From: Mesorhizobium_K sp040049215
GTDB lineage: Bacteria > Pseudomonadota > Alphaproteobacteria > Rhizobiales > Rhizobiaceae
DNA length: 64,000 bases
Assembly: GCF_040049215.1 (NCBI RefSeq)
Contig: NZ_JBDZDN010000004.1
Location: 1-64,000, forward strand
Direction of reading: 5' to 3'
In this document: positions 1 through 8,808 of the stretch, one piece after another
Layout of the letters: the number at the start of each line of letters is the position of its first letter
How positions within the stretch are numbered: position 1 is the stretch's first letter
Notes under the pieces: generated by a model
What the model saw: only the letters and a program-made list of their open reading frames with translations
Databases searched by the model: none
What the model was told of the DNA's origin: nothing
Translations under genes and position numbers: made by a program

Positions 1-105
1 AAAGACAATCCAGCTCCGACGCTTGCAGCACCGCAAGCTCGCCGCTTAACATCAATCCAAAATCGAGGCCAACACTCCGCTAAATCAAGCAGCCATCAGC
101 GCCAA

Positions 106-1785
106 ATGTTCAGACGACGGACAATCCGCCAACTGACCGAGCATGACTTCTACGGCAGCGATCCCCAGCCAGCGGACCGCATTCGCCTTGTCGCGACGGT
201 GATCGGCTTTGATGGCGACGATCCGGCTCAGCATATGGACTGGTTTAGGGACGATCGAGGGATCGTCAAATGGTGGAATCCGGTCGATGGCACGGTGATG
301 CCGGCGCGCGCAGACCAATCGTGGAAGCTTGCTTGCCAGGTCGCTTTCGCCGCTCGATTTCACAGGCCGTCACTCGAAGTGGAGACGCTCCGGTACTTCC
401 ATGATGACGATGCGGTGGGCGATGTCTTTGCCGATGAAAGCGCCACCGCCTTTTCCGCTCGTCTGATCCGCGACATCGGCTTCTTCCTCGTGCCGGCCGC
501 TCGTACATGGGACCGGACGGTGTCGTTCGGGTCGGAGTTGTTTCGCAGGGTCATTGCGGCTGGCGAAGGCCAGCCCTCGGAGTCCGTCCTTAGCGAGCGG
601 GACAGATTGCGCGCGCCGGAAGCCCGACTTGAGGAGGACGAGCGCCTGGCGCCGATCGTCAGCCGCCTGAATCAGGAACTGCGCGGCTTTTTCCGGACGG
701 CGCCCACGCTCCATTTGCGCGTGACCGCTACCGACAGCGACGGCCTGCTCGAATCCGTCGTCTCGCACTATGCACACGAGGGAGGCGGTCTTCCCTTGCC
801 AGCGAGGCGACATGGGAGCGGCCTTCTTTCCCTGCAGCATCTGCTTCTGCTGTTGCAGTTCGGCCGGATGCGCGCTGAGGCCCATGAAGGCTTTTGGATG
901 GCCCTTGAGGAGCCAGAGCTTCACGTGCCGCCGGCCCTGCAGCGCCGACTGGTTCATAGAATCCAGGCTCTTTCCCGACAGACATTCGTCTCGACGCACT
1001 CGCCGATGGTGGCGGCGCTCGCAGACCCGAAGGGTGTGGCGGTTCTCCGTAATGACGGCGGAGTGCTGACAGCAGTTCCTTTGCTGACGTCCACGCTGCC
1101 TGCTGAGACGCCGAACAGTGTGCGGAAGCTGTTTCAGGTCAACCGCGTTGAGACGATCGCCGCCGTTATGCACGAGTTTGTCTTGGTCCCCGAAGGCCGC
1201 ACGGACTACGAGTGGCTCGGGCTGCTGGTTCGTGCTGTCGATCTGCATCAAAGCTGGGCGGCGGCCGATGAGTGCCGGTTCGATGCTTTTGTCGGCGTGA
1301 TCCCAACGCATGATGGTGCGGTCGTCAGGACGGTTGAGACCATGGCGCCGTTGCACCCGCGCATCGTAGCAATGGTCGACGGGGATGCGGAGGGCGTCGG
1401 ATACGCCGGGGCGCTTGTGGCGGCCGGATCTCCGAACTCGGGCGTGATCCTTCGGTGGGCGAATGGCGAGATGCTGGAGGACATCATTGGCTGGATCATC
1501 GATGCGGATGCGAACGCCTGTCTTCCGGCGATCCAGATCGACCAACCGGCAACCACAGTGGCAGAGCTGGTCGCGCGCCTGAAGAGCGACAATCGCGCTG
1601 CCGGAGGGCTGAAGAAGGACACGTCCACCTACGAGATCATCGCGGGCGCGATTGGTGCTAGTGAAGCCTGCTGCGCGCGAGCGCGGTCGCTGCTCAACGC
1701 GATCACCGATGTGGTGAAGGGAGAGAACAACCCGCTGTTTGCCGCGGATGCGGCCAATCCGGCGATCAGGGTGTTTCAACCGTGA
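106..1785 (+). CDS. OLD-family ATPase/Toprim nuclease, GajA-like (5' end unclear)
   Basis: This is the nuclease half of a Gabija-type pair. The 559 visible residues hold an ABC-type signature (HGSGLLSLQ, about 236-244), a Walker B (ALEEPELH, about 266-273), an H-loop (STHSP, about 296-300) and a Toprim domain with the acidic residues in PEGRTD (362-367) and VDGDAEG (424-430). OLD proteins normally begin with a P-loop about 50 residues before the DF motif seen here at 14-15, and it is absent from this frame. The frame stays open to base 1, so the gene may begin upstream of the window. The codons of 1-105 do not look coding, however, so 5' truncation is also possible. The stop overlaps the helicase gene start by 4 bp (GTGA). 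The family assignment is firm; GajA as opposed to another class-2 OLD protein is inferred from the helicase partner. Confidence 0.8.
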   Translation: MFRRRTIRQLTEHDFYGSDPQPADRIRLVATVIGFDGDDPAQHMDWFRDDRGIVKWWNPVDGTVMPARADQSWKLACQVAFAARFHRPSLEVETLRYFHDDDAVGDVFADESATAFSARLIRDIGFFLVPAARTWDRTVSFGSELFRRVIAAGEGQPSESVLSERDRLRAPEARLEEDERLAPIVSRLNQELRGFFRTAPTLHLRVTATDSDGLLESVVSHYAHEGGGLPLPARRHGSGLLSLQHLLLLLQFGRMRAEAHEGFWMALEEPELHVPPALQRRLVHRIQALSRQTFVSTHSPMVAALADPKGVAVLRNDGGVLTAVPLLTSTLPAETPNSVRKLFQVNRVETIAAVMHEFVLVPEGRTDYEWLGLLVRAVDLHQSWAAADECRFDAFVGVIPTHDGAVVRTVETMAPLHPRIVAMVDGDAEGVGYAGALVAAGSPNSGVILRWANGEMLEDIIGWIIDADANACLPAIQIDQPATTVAELVARLKSDNRAAGGLKKDTSTYEIIAGAIGASEACCARARSLLNAITDVVKGENNPLFAADAANPAIRVFQP

Positions 1786-3050
1786 ACGTTCGGGCGGTCG
1801 AGGGAGTTGCCGGATGCGGAAAGACGTATCGTCTCATGGAGATGCTCTCTGAGACGCTTGCTGGCCATCCTTTGATCGAAGGGCAGCGCGTCCTTGCGCT
1901 GACCTTCATGCATGGAGCCAGGCGCCGCTTGTCGGACCGGCTTCGGACCGTTGCCGGTCTCATGGGCCGGGTGGAATGCTGCACGGTCGACGCCTTCGCA
2001 TGGCGCATCTACCGGCGCTGGCGCGGCCTTGCGGCGGCGCTCGGCATCGCGCCTGCCGCGGAAGGCGAGTTCGATGCGGTCTGCGATGCTGCTGGACTGC
2101 TTCTTGAGCAGCCGCAGGTCCGGGCCTGGACGGCCGCGAGCTTCCCGATCGTGCTGGTGGATGAGGGACAGGATCTGAGGCCGCAGCGACTGCGGATGTT
2201 GGTCGCGCTTTCTGGCGCCACCAACGCATTGATCGCGGCAGATGAGTTTCAATGTCTCGACCAAGCGCTGCGTCCAAATCCGCTGGTGACTTGGTTACAG
2301 GGTGCGGCAGAGCCCGAAACGCTGGTCCAGGTACGTCGGACGAATATTGGGGGCCTTCTGGCGGCCGCGACGGCGATCCGGAACGGCCAGGCGCCGGTGA
2401 ATGGACAGGGCTTCCGCATTTTGCAACCGGGCGTAAGCGTTCCTCTGGCCGCGACTTTGCTCGCCAACGCCATCGCGTGGCGCCAAGGGGGCAATGTCGC
2501 GGTGATCACGCCGGCGCTGCAAGGCGGATTTGTACAGTCTGTCGTAACGCGTGTTGGGGAAGGCCCCTGCGGACAGCAGCAAAATGGACCGTATTCGATC
2601 CAGTGGGAGGGCACTGATCGAGACGAGACGCAGGTCATCCTCGGGGGGCTTTTACTCCCTGCCAACGCGACCGCCGTGGGGACATGCGCCGCGCTGCGCT
2701 CGCTGCCGCCGTCGGGGCCTGTGCGCGCTGCAATCCTGTGGGTGGAAAATCAAATCCATGCTATCGGGCGGACGGAATTTACCCGTGTGGAGATCGAGGC
2801 CGTGATCGCTCGAAACGTGGCGTTGCGGAGGCAGTACGGCTGTGGCGCAGCGCATCTCTTCACCGCGATGACGGTGCAACAGGCCAAGAACCGCGAGTTC
2901 GACGGCGTCGTGGTCATATGGCCGTATCAGGTCGGCGGCGATGTCGAGCACAAACGCAGGCTGCTCTACAACGCCGTGACGCGGGCCAGGCGTTGGTGCA
3001 ATATCATCGTCCAGGGCCAGAACATCCTCGCCGCGGCGCCGTTCGTATAG
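1782..3050 (+). CDS. UvrD/PcrA-like SF1 helicase, GajB-like
   Basis: This is a compact superfamily 1A helicase of 422 residues. It shows Walker A GVAGCGKT (8-15), motif Ia LTFMHGARRRL (40-50), motif Ib around TVDAF (68-72), Walker B DEGQD (127-131), motif III around ADEFQCLD (153-160), motif IV VRRT (184-187), motif V TVQQAKNREFDGVVV (364-378) and motif VI YNAVTRAR (396-403). It is far shorter than UvrD (about 720 residues) and lacks room for full 1B/2B domains, which fits GajB-type helicases. It starts with GTG inside the last codons of the OLD nuclease gene, so the two are probably translationally coupled. In Gabija systems the helicase works with a GajA nuclease that senses altered nucleotide pools during phage infection; that role here is inferred from pairing and family. 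Confidence 0.82.
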   Translation: MNVRAVEGVAGCGKTYRLMEMLSETLAGHPLIEGQRVLALTFMHGARRRLSDRLRTVAGLMGRVECCTVDAFAWRIYRRWRGLAAALGIAPAAEGEFDAVCDAAGLLLEQPQVRAWTAASFPIVLVDEGQDLRPQRLRMLVALSGATNALIAADEFQCLDQALRPNPLVTWLQGAAEPETLVQVRRTNIGGLLAAATAIRNGQAPVNGQGFRILQPGVSVPLAATLLANAIAWRQGGNVAVITPALQGGFVQSVVTRVGEGPCGQQQNGPYSIQWEGTDRDETQVILGGLLLPANATAVGTCAALRSLPPSGPVRAAILWVENQIHAIGRTEFTRVEIEAVIARNVALRRQYGCGAAHLFTAMTVQQAKNREFDGVVVIWPYQVGGDVEHKRRLLYNAVTRARRWCNIIVQGQNILAAAPFV

Positions 3051-3208
3051 ATTGCTAAAGCGGGGGCGCGGCAGTATAGCCGCGGCACCTGTTGCGAGCG
3101 GAAACTGGAAACACATCGATCCTCAATCGCCCAATTCGGAAAATGCTCCGGGGCAGCGCCACTTGCGTCTAGGCTCACGTGTGGAACGCGAATTGCAAAA
3201 TGTGGCGC

Positions 3209-6200
3209 TCAGCCGATATCCTCGATCTTGGCGCGCAGCAAACCGAGCTCGAGCAATATCTGACGCGCCCCCAACATCTTTGCCGGATTGGGAAAGCACT
3301 TCGCCACCGGCATCTTATCCGCCACGCGATAGACGCGCCACAACTCGTATCGGTCGCGCTCGCGAAACGCTTTCTCGAATTCTTTACGCGGCCAGTCGAA
3401 TCGGCCATCGCTCCCCGTGGTGGCCTTGACCTCGAGCCATCGTGGGCGCCCCTCTGCATCGATCGAGCGAATATCATGATCCGCGCCGGGCTCATCGCGC
3501 GACGTCCAGATGACATAGCGCTCCGGCTCCTCGTAGCCTAGCTCACTGACCCTTTTCAGCTCCATGCGGTAGATCAGTTCCTCGCCGCGCTGGCCGAGCA
3601 GTCCGGCGCGCTCGACCTCCGCCAGCGTTGGCGGCAGCCATGTGCCAGAACCGCCGCCGCCGCCCGACGATTGCTGCGGCTCGATCTGGAGTCCCTTGGC
3701 AGCCGCGACCGTCAGATCGACATCATCGATGTTGGGAAGCTTGAACGGTGATGGCGCGGGCGGTGGCGTAGGTGGCGGTGGGGGATTAGGGGGTGGCGGC
3801 GGCGCGGGCTCGACCGGTGGCGGCTCGGAGTCGCTCCTGTCCCGGTCGGTGTCGAGATTGTCGAAAACCTGGCGGAGCGCGATCTCCTCCGCGTCCTCGT
3901 CACCATCCTCCTCCTCCCCGAGATCGCTATCGACATCGTCATCCAATTCCCATTCCCGCCCGCGCGGGATTCCCATGCGATCGAGATAGTCGGTAAGCTC
4001 TTCGAACGTCGCTGCGAGGACCAGTGGAAGGAAGGCATTGGCGAGGCTGCGCATCGTCCCCACGCTAGTCGCGCCTGCAATCTCAGCTAGTGCCTCGGCC
4101 AGCAACAGCTGGAAGCTGCCCTTGGTTTTTGGCGCCACAAGATCGATATGCTGCTCGCTGACGGCAACTTGTGCTGGCACCAGCACGCTGGCGCCGCCGA
4201 CCGAATAGCGTCGTCCCATCGACTGAAAGAACGCAATCTCGGTGATCGCCGCCAAGCGCGTGGCGATCGCGCTGCGGCTTGCCGGAACGAACCCCGCATG
4301 CCCGTGGCGATTGCGGAACGCGACCTCATAGAGCGCACGGGCAAACAGCGGCCGATGCAACATCGCAAGGACGCGCTCGCTATGCTTTGGCTTGTACCAG
4401 AGATACGGTCGTCCGGGTGCCCCAAGCTCTGGCTGGCCAGTTCCGGCAATGGCCGACAGCGGTCGAATACCGAGTGCGGTAAAGAAAACTCGCGATCGCT
4501 CCGAGCGCTCGATGATGCCGATCTTGCTGTCGGTCGCGCGCAATTCCTGTTCGAGCGCCACAAAGTCGGGCTCGACCAACTGCCCCGCTCGGAGCTGGGC
4601 GAGCGAGAACAGGCGAGAACGATCGTCGAGCAAACAGCTGAAGTTCTCCAAGCCGGCCGGCAATCCCAGCGGACCGCGAAGGTTATATGCTTCGAGCAAT
4701 ATGCGACGTTGGCGCTGTTCGACCGGTCCCTCGATGCCCCACTCGATATCGACGAATTGAAAGAAGCGCGTCCAATGCTCGTCCGTTGGCGACGCCGGCG
4801 CGCCGAGCGCCTGATAGGCCTGTGCGACATCGTCGGCGTGCCGAAAGACCGGGATCGCTTCGGCCAACAGCGCGGGGATCCGCAGACCGACCAGGATGTC
4901 CGACGGGGCGTGATAGTCGTCCTGTACCCAGCAGATGCTTTGGTCCGCGAATTCGGCCTTTGCGCGTCGCTCGCGTCCGATCGCTGCGACAAGGGCAGAA
5001 TAAACGAGGTCCGGCCGCGGCAGCGGCTCGGTCCGGTCGCGATGCGCCTCGATGATCTCGAGCAGCGTGTCGCTGTCCGGCGCGGCTTTCAGCTTGAGCT
5101 TGTGATGAAGAAGCTCGTTCGTGCCCGCGACGATCAAGTCATCGTCGCCAATGCAGAGCCGGTTGGTCGCGGTATCGAGGTGGAGAGTCTCTGGTGCGGC
5201 GAGTCGTCCGGACTTGGTCCTAAGCCAGGTAATCTCGCGCAGTTCTTCGACGACCGCGGTGCTCAGCAGTTTGAGATTGTCGGTGAGCAGTTTCTCGAAG
5301 CGCTCGGCGGTCTTAGGCTGGTCCTCGACAAGGCGGGCAAAGCGAACGAGATCGGTACTGCTCAGGTTCTCACGGATCCGCAGGCGCGCTATCAGGTTCG
5401 GCGCTGCAAGCAAGTCTATGGACGGTCCGTCGATTGCAGGATCGAGGAAACGGGCGAGCGCCTTCTTAAGATTGACCATCTCCACCGGGGCGACCCAGTC
5501 GCCACGCTGGTTCTTCACCACGGGGTTGCTGCGCAATGCCGACAGGGCAGCTCGGCTGATCGGCGCTTCACGTGCGAGAAGCTTTCGGTAGAGCGTCTCG
5601 CGCTCCCGGTCGTCCGGCGCCGCATCTGCAGCGCGCTTCGCGGCGTCGATTAGCCATTGCTCTTCGTCGAAGACGCGGCAGTGCCCGGAAATCGCCTTGA
5701 ACGGCACAAGGTCGGGGTGAAGTCGGTTCGCTTCCGGTTCTGGGCAATCAGCCCAAAGGTCCGGGTCGACGATCATCAGCTCAATGGCTGGTCTCAGGTC
5801 GCCCGTTGCGCTGAGCGTCGAGGCCGTGTTGCCGAGATCGGATCGCATCTGCTTTGAGAGCCGTCGCGGGAATGCCGAAAGCGCCGATGCTTGGCGCTTT
5901 TGCATGTCCAGCCCGCGCGTCGACTCGTCATAGCTGGTGAAATAATATTTCGCCGCAGCTTCGACCGTGGTTTTCAGGCTCTTCTCATCTTCACCCGCGC
6001 AGCGTAGCCGAACGAGCGATGCGACGGTAAACGGCTTCGCCCCGCATTTTTCCGCAAGCTCGCGCAGATTCTCGTCAGCGCTGAGCGCGGGATCGAGATA
6101 GCGGGCGTCGCCAAGAAAGCCGCCGTAGAGATCGTCGCTCGGCAGCACGATCGCATCCGCTTTAGCAAATCGCTTGTCGCCCCTTGCGAGCGTTGGCCAA

Positions 6201-7486
6201 CATGCATCTCCTCTGAGCCGTTCCGCCAACCTCGTCGCGAACCGGTCGGGTGTGGCGACGCCGTCACCCGCGAGCGTCGTGAAGGCATCGGCGCCGTATC
6301 GCACGAACCAGTCGGAAACGAGCAGGTCCATCACGAGTTCGACCGCCTGATCGATCAGCCAGTCGTTCCACTGGAGATCATTGAGGCCACTACGATCCTG
6401 GTTGAGTTCGAACGGAGCACTCACGCTCACCGGGCAACCGGTTCGCGAGGCTGGCGCCTTCAAGGGATAATAAAAACGGCCGTTCTGGCCGAGATCGATC
6501 TTGCGTCGCGCGATCGGCACCGAGACCGCGATCTTCACCCTGCCGCCGGCGGCCCTATAGTAAGAGGGGAACCGCCGAGCCGAATACTCCGCCGGCAATT
6601 CGACAATTCGCGAGAACTCCTCTTCCTGGAAGGAGACGACGCGCGCGTCGCCGTCACTCATCCGGCCGCGCCGGGAGGTCATCGATACACCGGACATCCG
6701 ACAGCGAGCTGGTGACGCCTCTTGTCGCCAGCGCAGTATGCGCCCGGTTCGAATCGAGCGAACGTTGACCTCGCGAAGGCCTGACTTCTTCCCGCCATGC
6801 GCGAGCTTGAGCAGTGTGTCGGGCATGCTCGCCGCCATCAGTTCCAGCGCGTGCGCTTCGCGCTCGACAGTGAACGCCTCCAGGGTTTCGGTCGATCGCG
6901 TGCGATAGGGCACGAACAGGCGGACACCCTTCGCGCCCCGAGATTGCGGATCGGGCGCGCGACCGGTCTCCTGCGTCTGAAGGTCGAGGAGCGCCACCTG
7001 CCCGGCGGATCGGACGTGGATTTCGTCCCCGAAGCGGAAGAGCGACCGCAGCCCGAAATTCTTCGAACCGATCCCATTCTCCTTCGGCGCGACGACTTCG
7101 GCGCCGCGAGTGCCCATGACATTGCCGGTGCCGACGATCACCGAGAGCCGCTCCCAGCCGCTGCGCTCGATATTGCGACCCGAACCGATCACCTCGACCG
7201 ATTTGCTGCCGAACGTCAGCGCGAGCTTATCACCACCGCCGTCGTACTCGTTCTGAACGAGCTCGCGTAGGACGTCGCCGGCATCGTGACCGGCCACGAA
7301 TTGTTCGATGACGCTCGAACCAATGCGCGTGCGCCGGCTGGCACCATAATCGGGCGGCACATAGTCGGGTTCGTCAATCACGACATCCGGCGAAGATGTA
7401 ACCCTAGCTGTTCTCTCCGACGGAGAGGCTGTGCCGCTCGCGATCTTCGACGCCGAACTTGCCAGTTCTTCCCTCCTGGTCGCCAC
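3209..7486 (-). CDS. Giant Hsp90-like (GHKL/sacsin-type) ATPase with C-terminal DUF3883 nuclease-like domain
   Basis: A protein of 1425 residues. Near residues 70-90 an N-box-like stretch reads ELVQNEYDGG. It is followed by a degenerate G1 box (GSGRNI) and a G2-like glycine segment (NGIGSKNFGLRSLF), the layout of Hsp90/histidine-kinase ATPases of the sacsin N-terminal type. About 1000 residues without a recognised fold follow, then an acidic patch and an extreme proline run (about 1220-1248), then a Gly/Ser linker and a C-terminal domain with acidic residues and LEVKATTG (about 1351-1358), the PD-(D/E)xK-like core of DUF3883/NOV_C. The start is GTG at 7486 with only a weak Shine-Dalgarno sequence. 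It converges on the Gabija-like pair with 158 bp between. An anti-phage role is inferred from the domains and neighbours. Confidence 0.75.
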   Translation of the reverse strand: MATRREELASSASKIASGTASPSERTARVTSSPDVVIDEPDYVPPDYGASRRTRIGSSVIEQFVAGHDAGDVLRELVQNEYDGGGDKLALTFGSKSVEVIGSGRNIERSGWERLSVIVGTGNVMGTRGAEVVAPKENGIGSKNFGLRSLFRFGDEIHVRSAGQVALLDLQTQETGRAPDPQSRGAKGVRLFVPYRTRSTETLEAFTVEREAHALELMAASMPDTLLKLAHGGKKSGLREVNVRSIRTGRILRWRQEASPARCRMSGVSMTSRRGRMSDGDARVVSFQEEEFSRIVELPAEYSARRFPSYYRAAGGRVKIAVSVPIARRKIDLGQNGRFYYPLKAPASRTGCPVSVSAPFELNQDRSGLNDLQWNDWLIDQAVELVMDLLVSDWFVRYGADAFTTLAGDGVATPDRFATRLAERLRGDACWPTLARGDKRFAKADAIVLPSDDLYGGFLGDARYLDPALSADENLRELAEKCGAKPFTVASLVRLRCAGEDEKSLKTTVEAAAKYYFTSYDESTRGLDMQKRQASALSAFPRRLSKQMRSDLGNTASTLSATGDLRPAIELMIVDPDLWADCPEPEANRLHPDLVPFKAISGHCRVFDEEQWLIDAAKRAADAAPDDRERETLYRKLLAREAPISRAALSALRSNPVVKNQRGDWVAPVEMVNLKKALARFLDPAIDGPSIDLLAAPNLIARLRIRENLSSTDLVRFARLVEDQPKTAERFEKLLTDNLKLLSTAVVEELREITWLRTKSGRLAAPETLHLDTATNRLCIGDDDLIVAGTNELLHHKLKLKAAPDSDTLLEIIEAHRDRTEPLPRPDLVYSALVAAIGRERRAKAEFADQSICWVQDDYHAPSDILVGLRIPALLAEAIPVFRHADDVAQAYQALGAPASPTDEHWTRFFQFVDIEWGIEGPVEQRQRRILLEAYNLRGPLGLPAGLENFSCLLDDRSRLFSLAQLRAGQLVEPDFVALEQELRATDSKIGIIERSERSRVFFTALGIRPLSAIAGTGQPELGAPGRPYLWYKPKHSERVLAMLHRPLFARALYEVAFRNRHGHAGFVPASRSAIATRLAAITEIAFFQSMGRRYSVGGASVLVPAQVAVSEQHIDLVAPKTKGSFQLLLAEALAEIAGATSVGTMRSLANAFLPLVLAATFEELTDYLDRMGIPRGREWELDDDVDSDLGEEEDGDEDAEEIALRQVFDNLDTDRDRSDSEPPPVEPAPPPPPNPPPPPTPPPAPSPFKLPNIDDVDLTVAAAKGLQIEPQQSSGGGGGSGTWLPPTLAEVERAGLLGQRGEELIYRMELKRVSELGYEEPERYVIWTSRDEPGADHDIRSIDAEGRPRWLEVKATTGSDGRFDWPRKEFEKAFRERDRYELWRVYRVADKMPVAKCFPNPAKMLGARQILLELGLLRAKIEDIG

Positions 7487-7953
7487 GATTTAGCCCCGTA
7501 TTGCTCGCCATGCTCCATGCGTCGAGCGAACGTAGTTGGTCACTGTAGGCCAAGCAATATTCTATCCAAACCAGAGCGGCTTGTTCGCTAAAGCTTCATA
7601 CGACGATGATCTCACAGTCATTTTTCTCGATACGAGGGCGACGTTATCGCTGGCGGCGGCTTCGGTACTGCGCTTGCTCGCCCATATCCGGCTGCGCTAG
7701 GCCACCTCAGATTGGAATCGGACGAGCCGCAAGGGGCCCAACCCACACCATCTCGCTTATGCAGAGAGGGTCGGTGGTTGAACGTCCGCTTTTGCAGTTG
7801 CGCCTCCTAAGAGCTGTCGGGCAGCAATCGGCCCCATCTCGGTCGTTCAATGATACGCATTGCGACGGCTGCTTCTGGCGCAAATTCGCCTTTGCACATT
7901 CCACTCGACTTCCTCTGCAAAGGAAGCGTTGGTGCTCCAAAAGGAGCATGGCT
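7487..7953. other. 467-bp intergenic region upstream of the recombinase module
   Basis: This lies between the minus-strand Hsp90-like gene and the plus-strand recombinase module and should hold promoters for both. An open frame runs from 7606 into the small gene at 7954, but its first part shows no coding bias or family resemblance, and a good ribosome binding site sits only at the 3' end (AAGGAG, 7941-7946). The last 50 bp carry one copy of a 32-bp direct repeat whose second copy lies upstream of the DUF3489 gene. I see no RNA gene here. Confidence 0.5.
7905..7936 (+). repeat. 32-bp direct repeat, copy A
   Basis: ACTCGACTTCCTCTGC is followed by AAAGGAAGCGTTGGTG. It matches 8223-8254 at 27 of 32 positions. 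It sits just upstream of the small gene at 7954, as copy B sits upstream of the DUF3489 gene, and the right part (AAGGAAGCGTTG) is invariant. It could be a shared regulatory or protein-binding site of the module, or the trace of a leader duplication. Confidence 0.55.
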
Positions 7954-8196
7954 ATGGCGAAGGGGCAGGTAGCGGCTGACCGAATGACGGTGGGCTCGGC
8001 GCTTGGCGCACTGGACGAGATGGAGTCGGATCTGCGCCATCTCATTGGCCTGATAGCTGCCTTCCGGATTCTCGGTGAGGCCGACGACTCCATAGAGCCG
8101 GTTGCGGTTTCCTCGCTTGCGCGATGCGCGCACGAGACGCTGGAGGAACTTGAGCGAAACTGGCGCACGGCCATCGGCGCGTTGCGAGAACGCTGA
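7954..8196 (+). CDS. Small uncharacterised protein of the serine-recombinase module
   Basis: An 80-residue acidic, largely helical protein beginning MAKGQVAADRM. The start is the ATG at 7954, which has AAGGAG 7 bp upstream; the ATG at 7948 is too close to that site. There is no signal peptide or membrane segment, and I recognise no domain. It lies 199 bp upstream of the DUF3489 gene in the same orientation and so appears to be the first member of the small-gene/DUF3489/DUF2924/recombinase module. Its function is unknown; a role as an accessory or regulator of the recombinase is only a guess from position. Confidence 0.55.
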   Translation: MAKGQVAADRMTVGSALGALDEMESDLRHLIGLIAAFRILGEADDSIEPVAVSSLARCAHETLEELERNWRTAIGALRER

Positions 8197-8222
8197 TCGT
8201 GGCAACCCGGTGCGACTTTCGA

Positions 8223-8254
8223 CTGGACTTCACCTGCGAAGGAAGCGTTGCTGT
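8223..8254 (+). repeat. 32-bp direct repeat, copy B
   Basis: This is the partner of 7905-7936: ACTGGACTTCACCTGC followed by GAAGGAAGCGTTGCTG, with 27 of 32 bases identical. It lies in the 199-bp gap between the small gene and the DUF3489 gene, about 140 bp before the DUF3489 start. Confidence 0.55.
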
Positions 8255-8395
8255 TTGTCAGAAACCAGACCGCGACTGAACAGGCTGCACTAAGACAGCC
8301 GATGTCAAGCCAACCTCTCCGCCCGCCCCCTTGCGCGGGCTTCGGTCAGTACAGGCGCCCCGATGTTGCGGCGCCTGCAACCGACGGAGAGAACG

Positions 8396-8803
8396 ATGGC
8401 ACAGACGAACGAAACTTCCACCAATGAGGCCGATGCAGTTGCTGGCGGAGCGGCACCCGCCGCCAATAAAAAAAACGGGCCCGACCGCAAGGGCAAGTCG
8501 GAGACGAAGCGCGCTCTGAAAACGACGGATGGCGCGGGCAAAGCTGCCGAAGGCAAAATCAAACCCAAGACGAAACTGGTCGCAACTGCCGAGACAAAGG
8601 CATCGGTGGTGTTGAAGAAGCTGAAGTCGCCGAAAGGTGTGACGATCGAGGCTCTCAAGGAGGCGACCGGCTGGCAAGCCCATTCAGTGCGCGGCTTTCT
8701 CTCGGCGGTGGTGAAGAAAAAACTCGGGCTCAACCTCGTCAATGAGGTCGGCAAGGACGGCGTGCGCCGCTACCGCATCGAAGACGCCGCCAAGGCGAAG
8801 TGA
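8396..8803 (+). CDS. DUF3489 domain protein
   Basis: A 135-residue basic protein. The first 60 residues are low-complexity Lys/Ala/Thr. The C-terminal 70 residues match DUF3489, a winged-helix-like domain, with the core TIEALKEATGWQAHSVRGFL and a following basic helix with KKKLGLNLV. The ATG at 8396 has GGAG about 6 bp upstream; an earlier in-frame ATG at 8363 has none. The stop overlaps a possible GTG start of the DUF2924 gene. DUF3489 and DUF2924 genes are often found together next to serine recombinases in Alphaproteobacteria. DNA binding is likely from the fold, and a part in recombination control is inferred. Confidence 0.85.
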   Translation: MAQTNETSTNEADAVAGGAAPAANKKNGPDRKGKSETKRALKTTDGAGKAAEGKIKPKTKLVATAETKASVVLKKLKSPKGVTIEALKEATGWQAHSVRGFLSAVVKKKLGLNLVNEVGKDGVRRYRIEDAAKAK

Positions 8804-8808
8804 CGATC

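Noticed and set aside
3155..3209. 8-bp inverted repeat AGCGCCAC/GTGGCGCT between the helicase and Hsp90-like genes
   Set aside because: The 39-bp loop and lack of a T run make it a poor terminator; it could be chance in GC-rich DNA.
7606..7953. Upstream extension of the 80-residue gene to 196 residues
   Set aside because: The added part shows no coding bias or domain, and the only good ribosome binding site (AAGGAG) is just before 7954.
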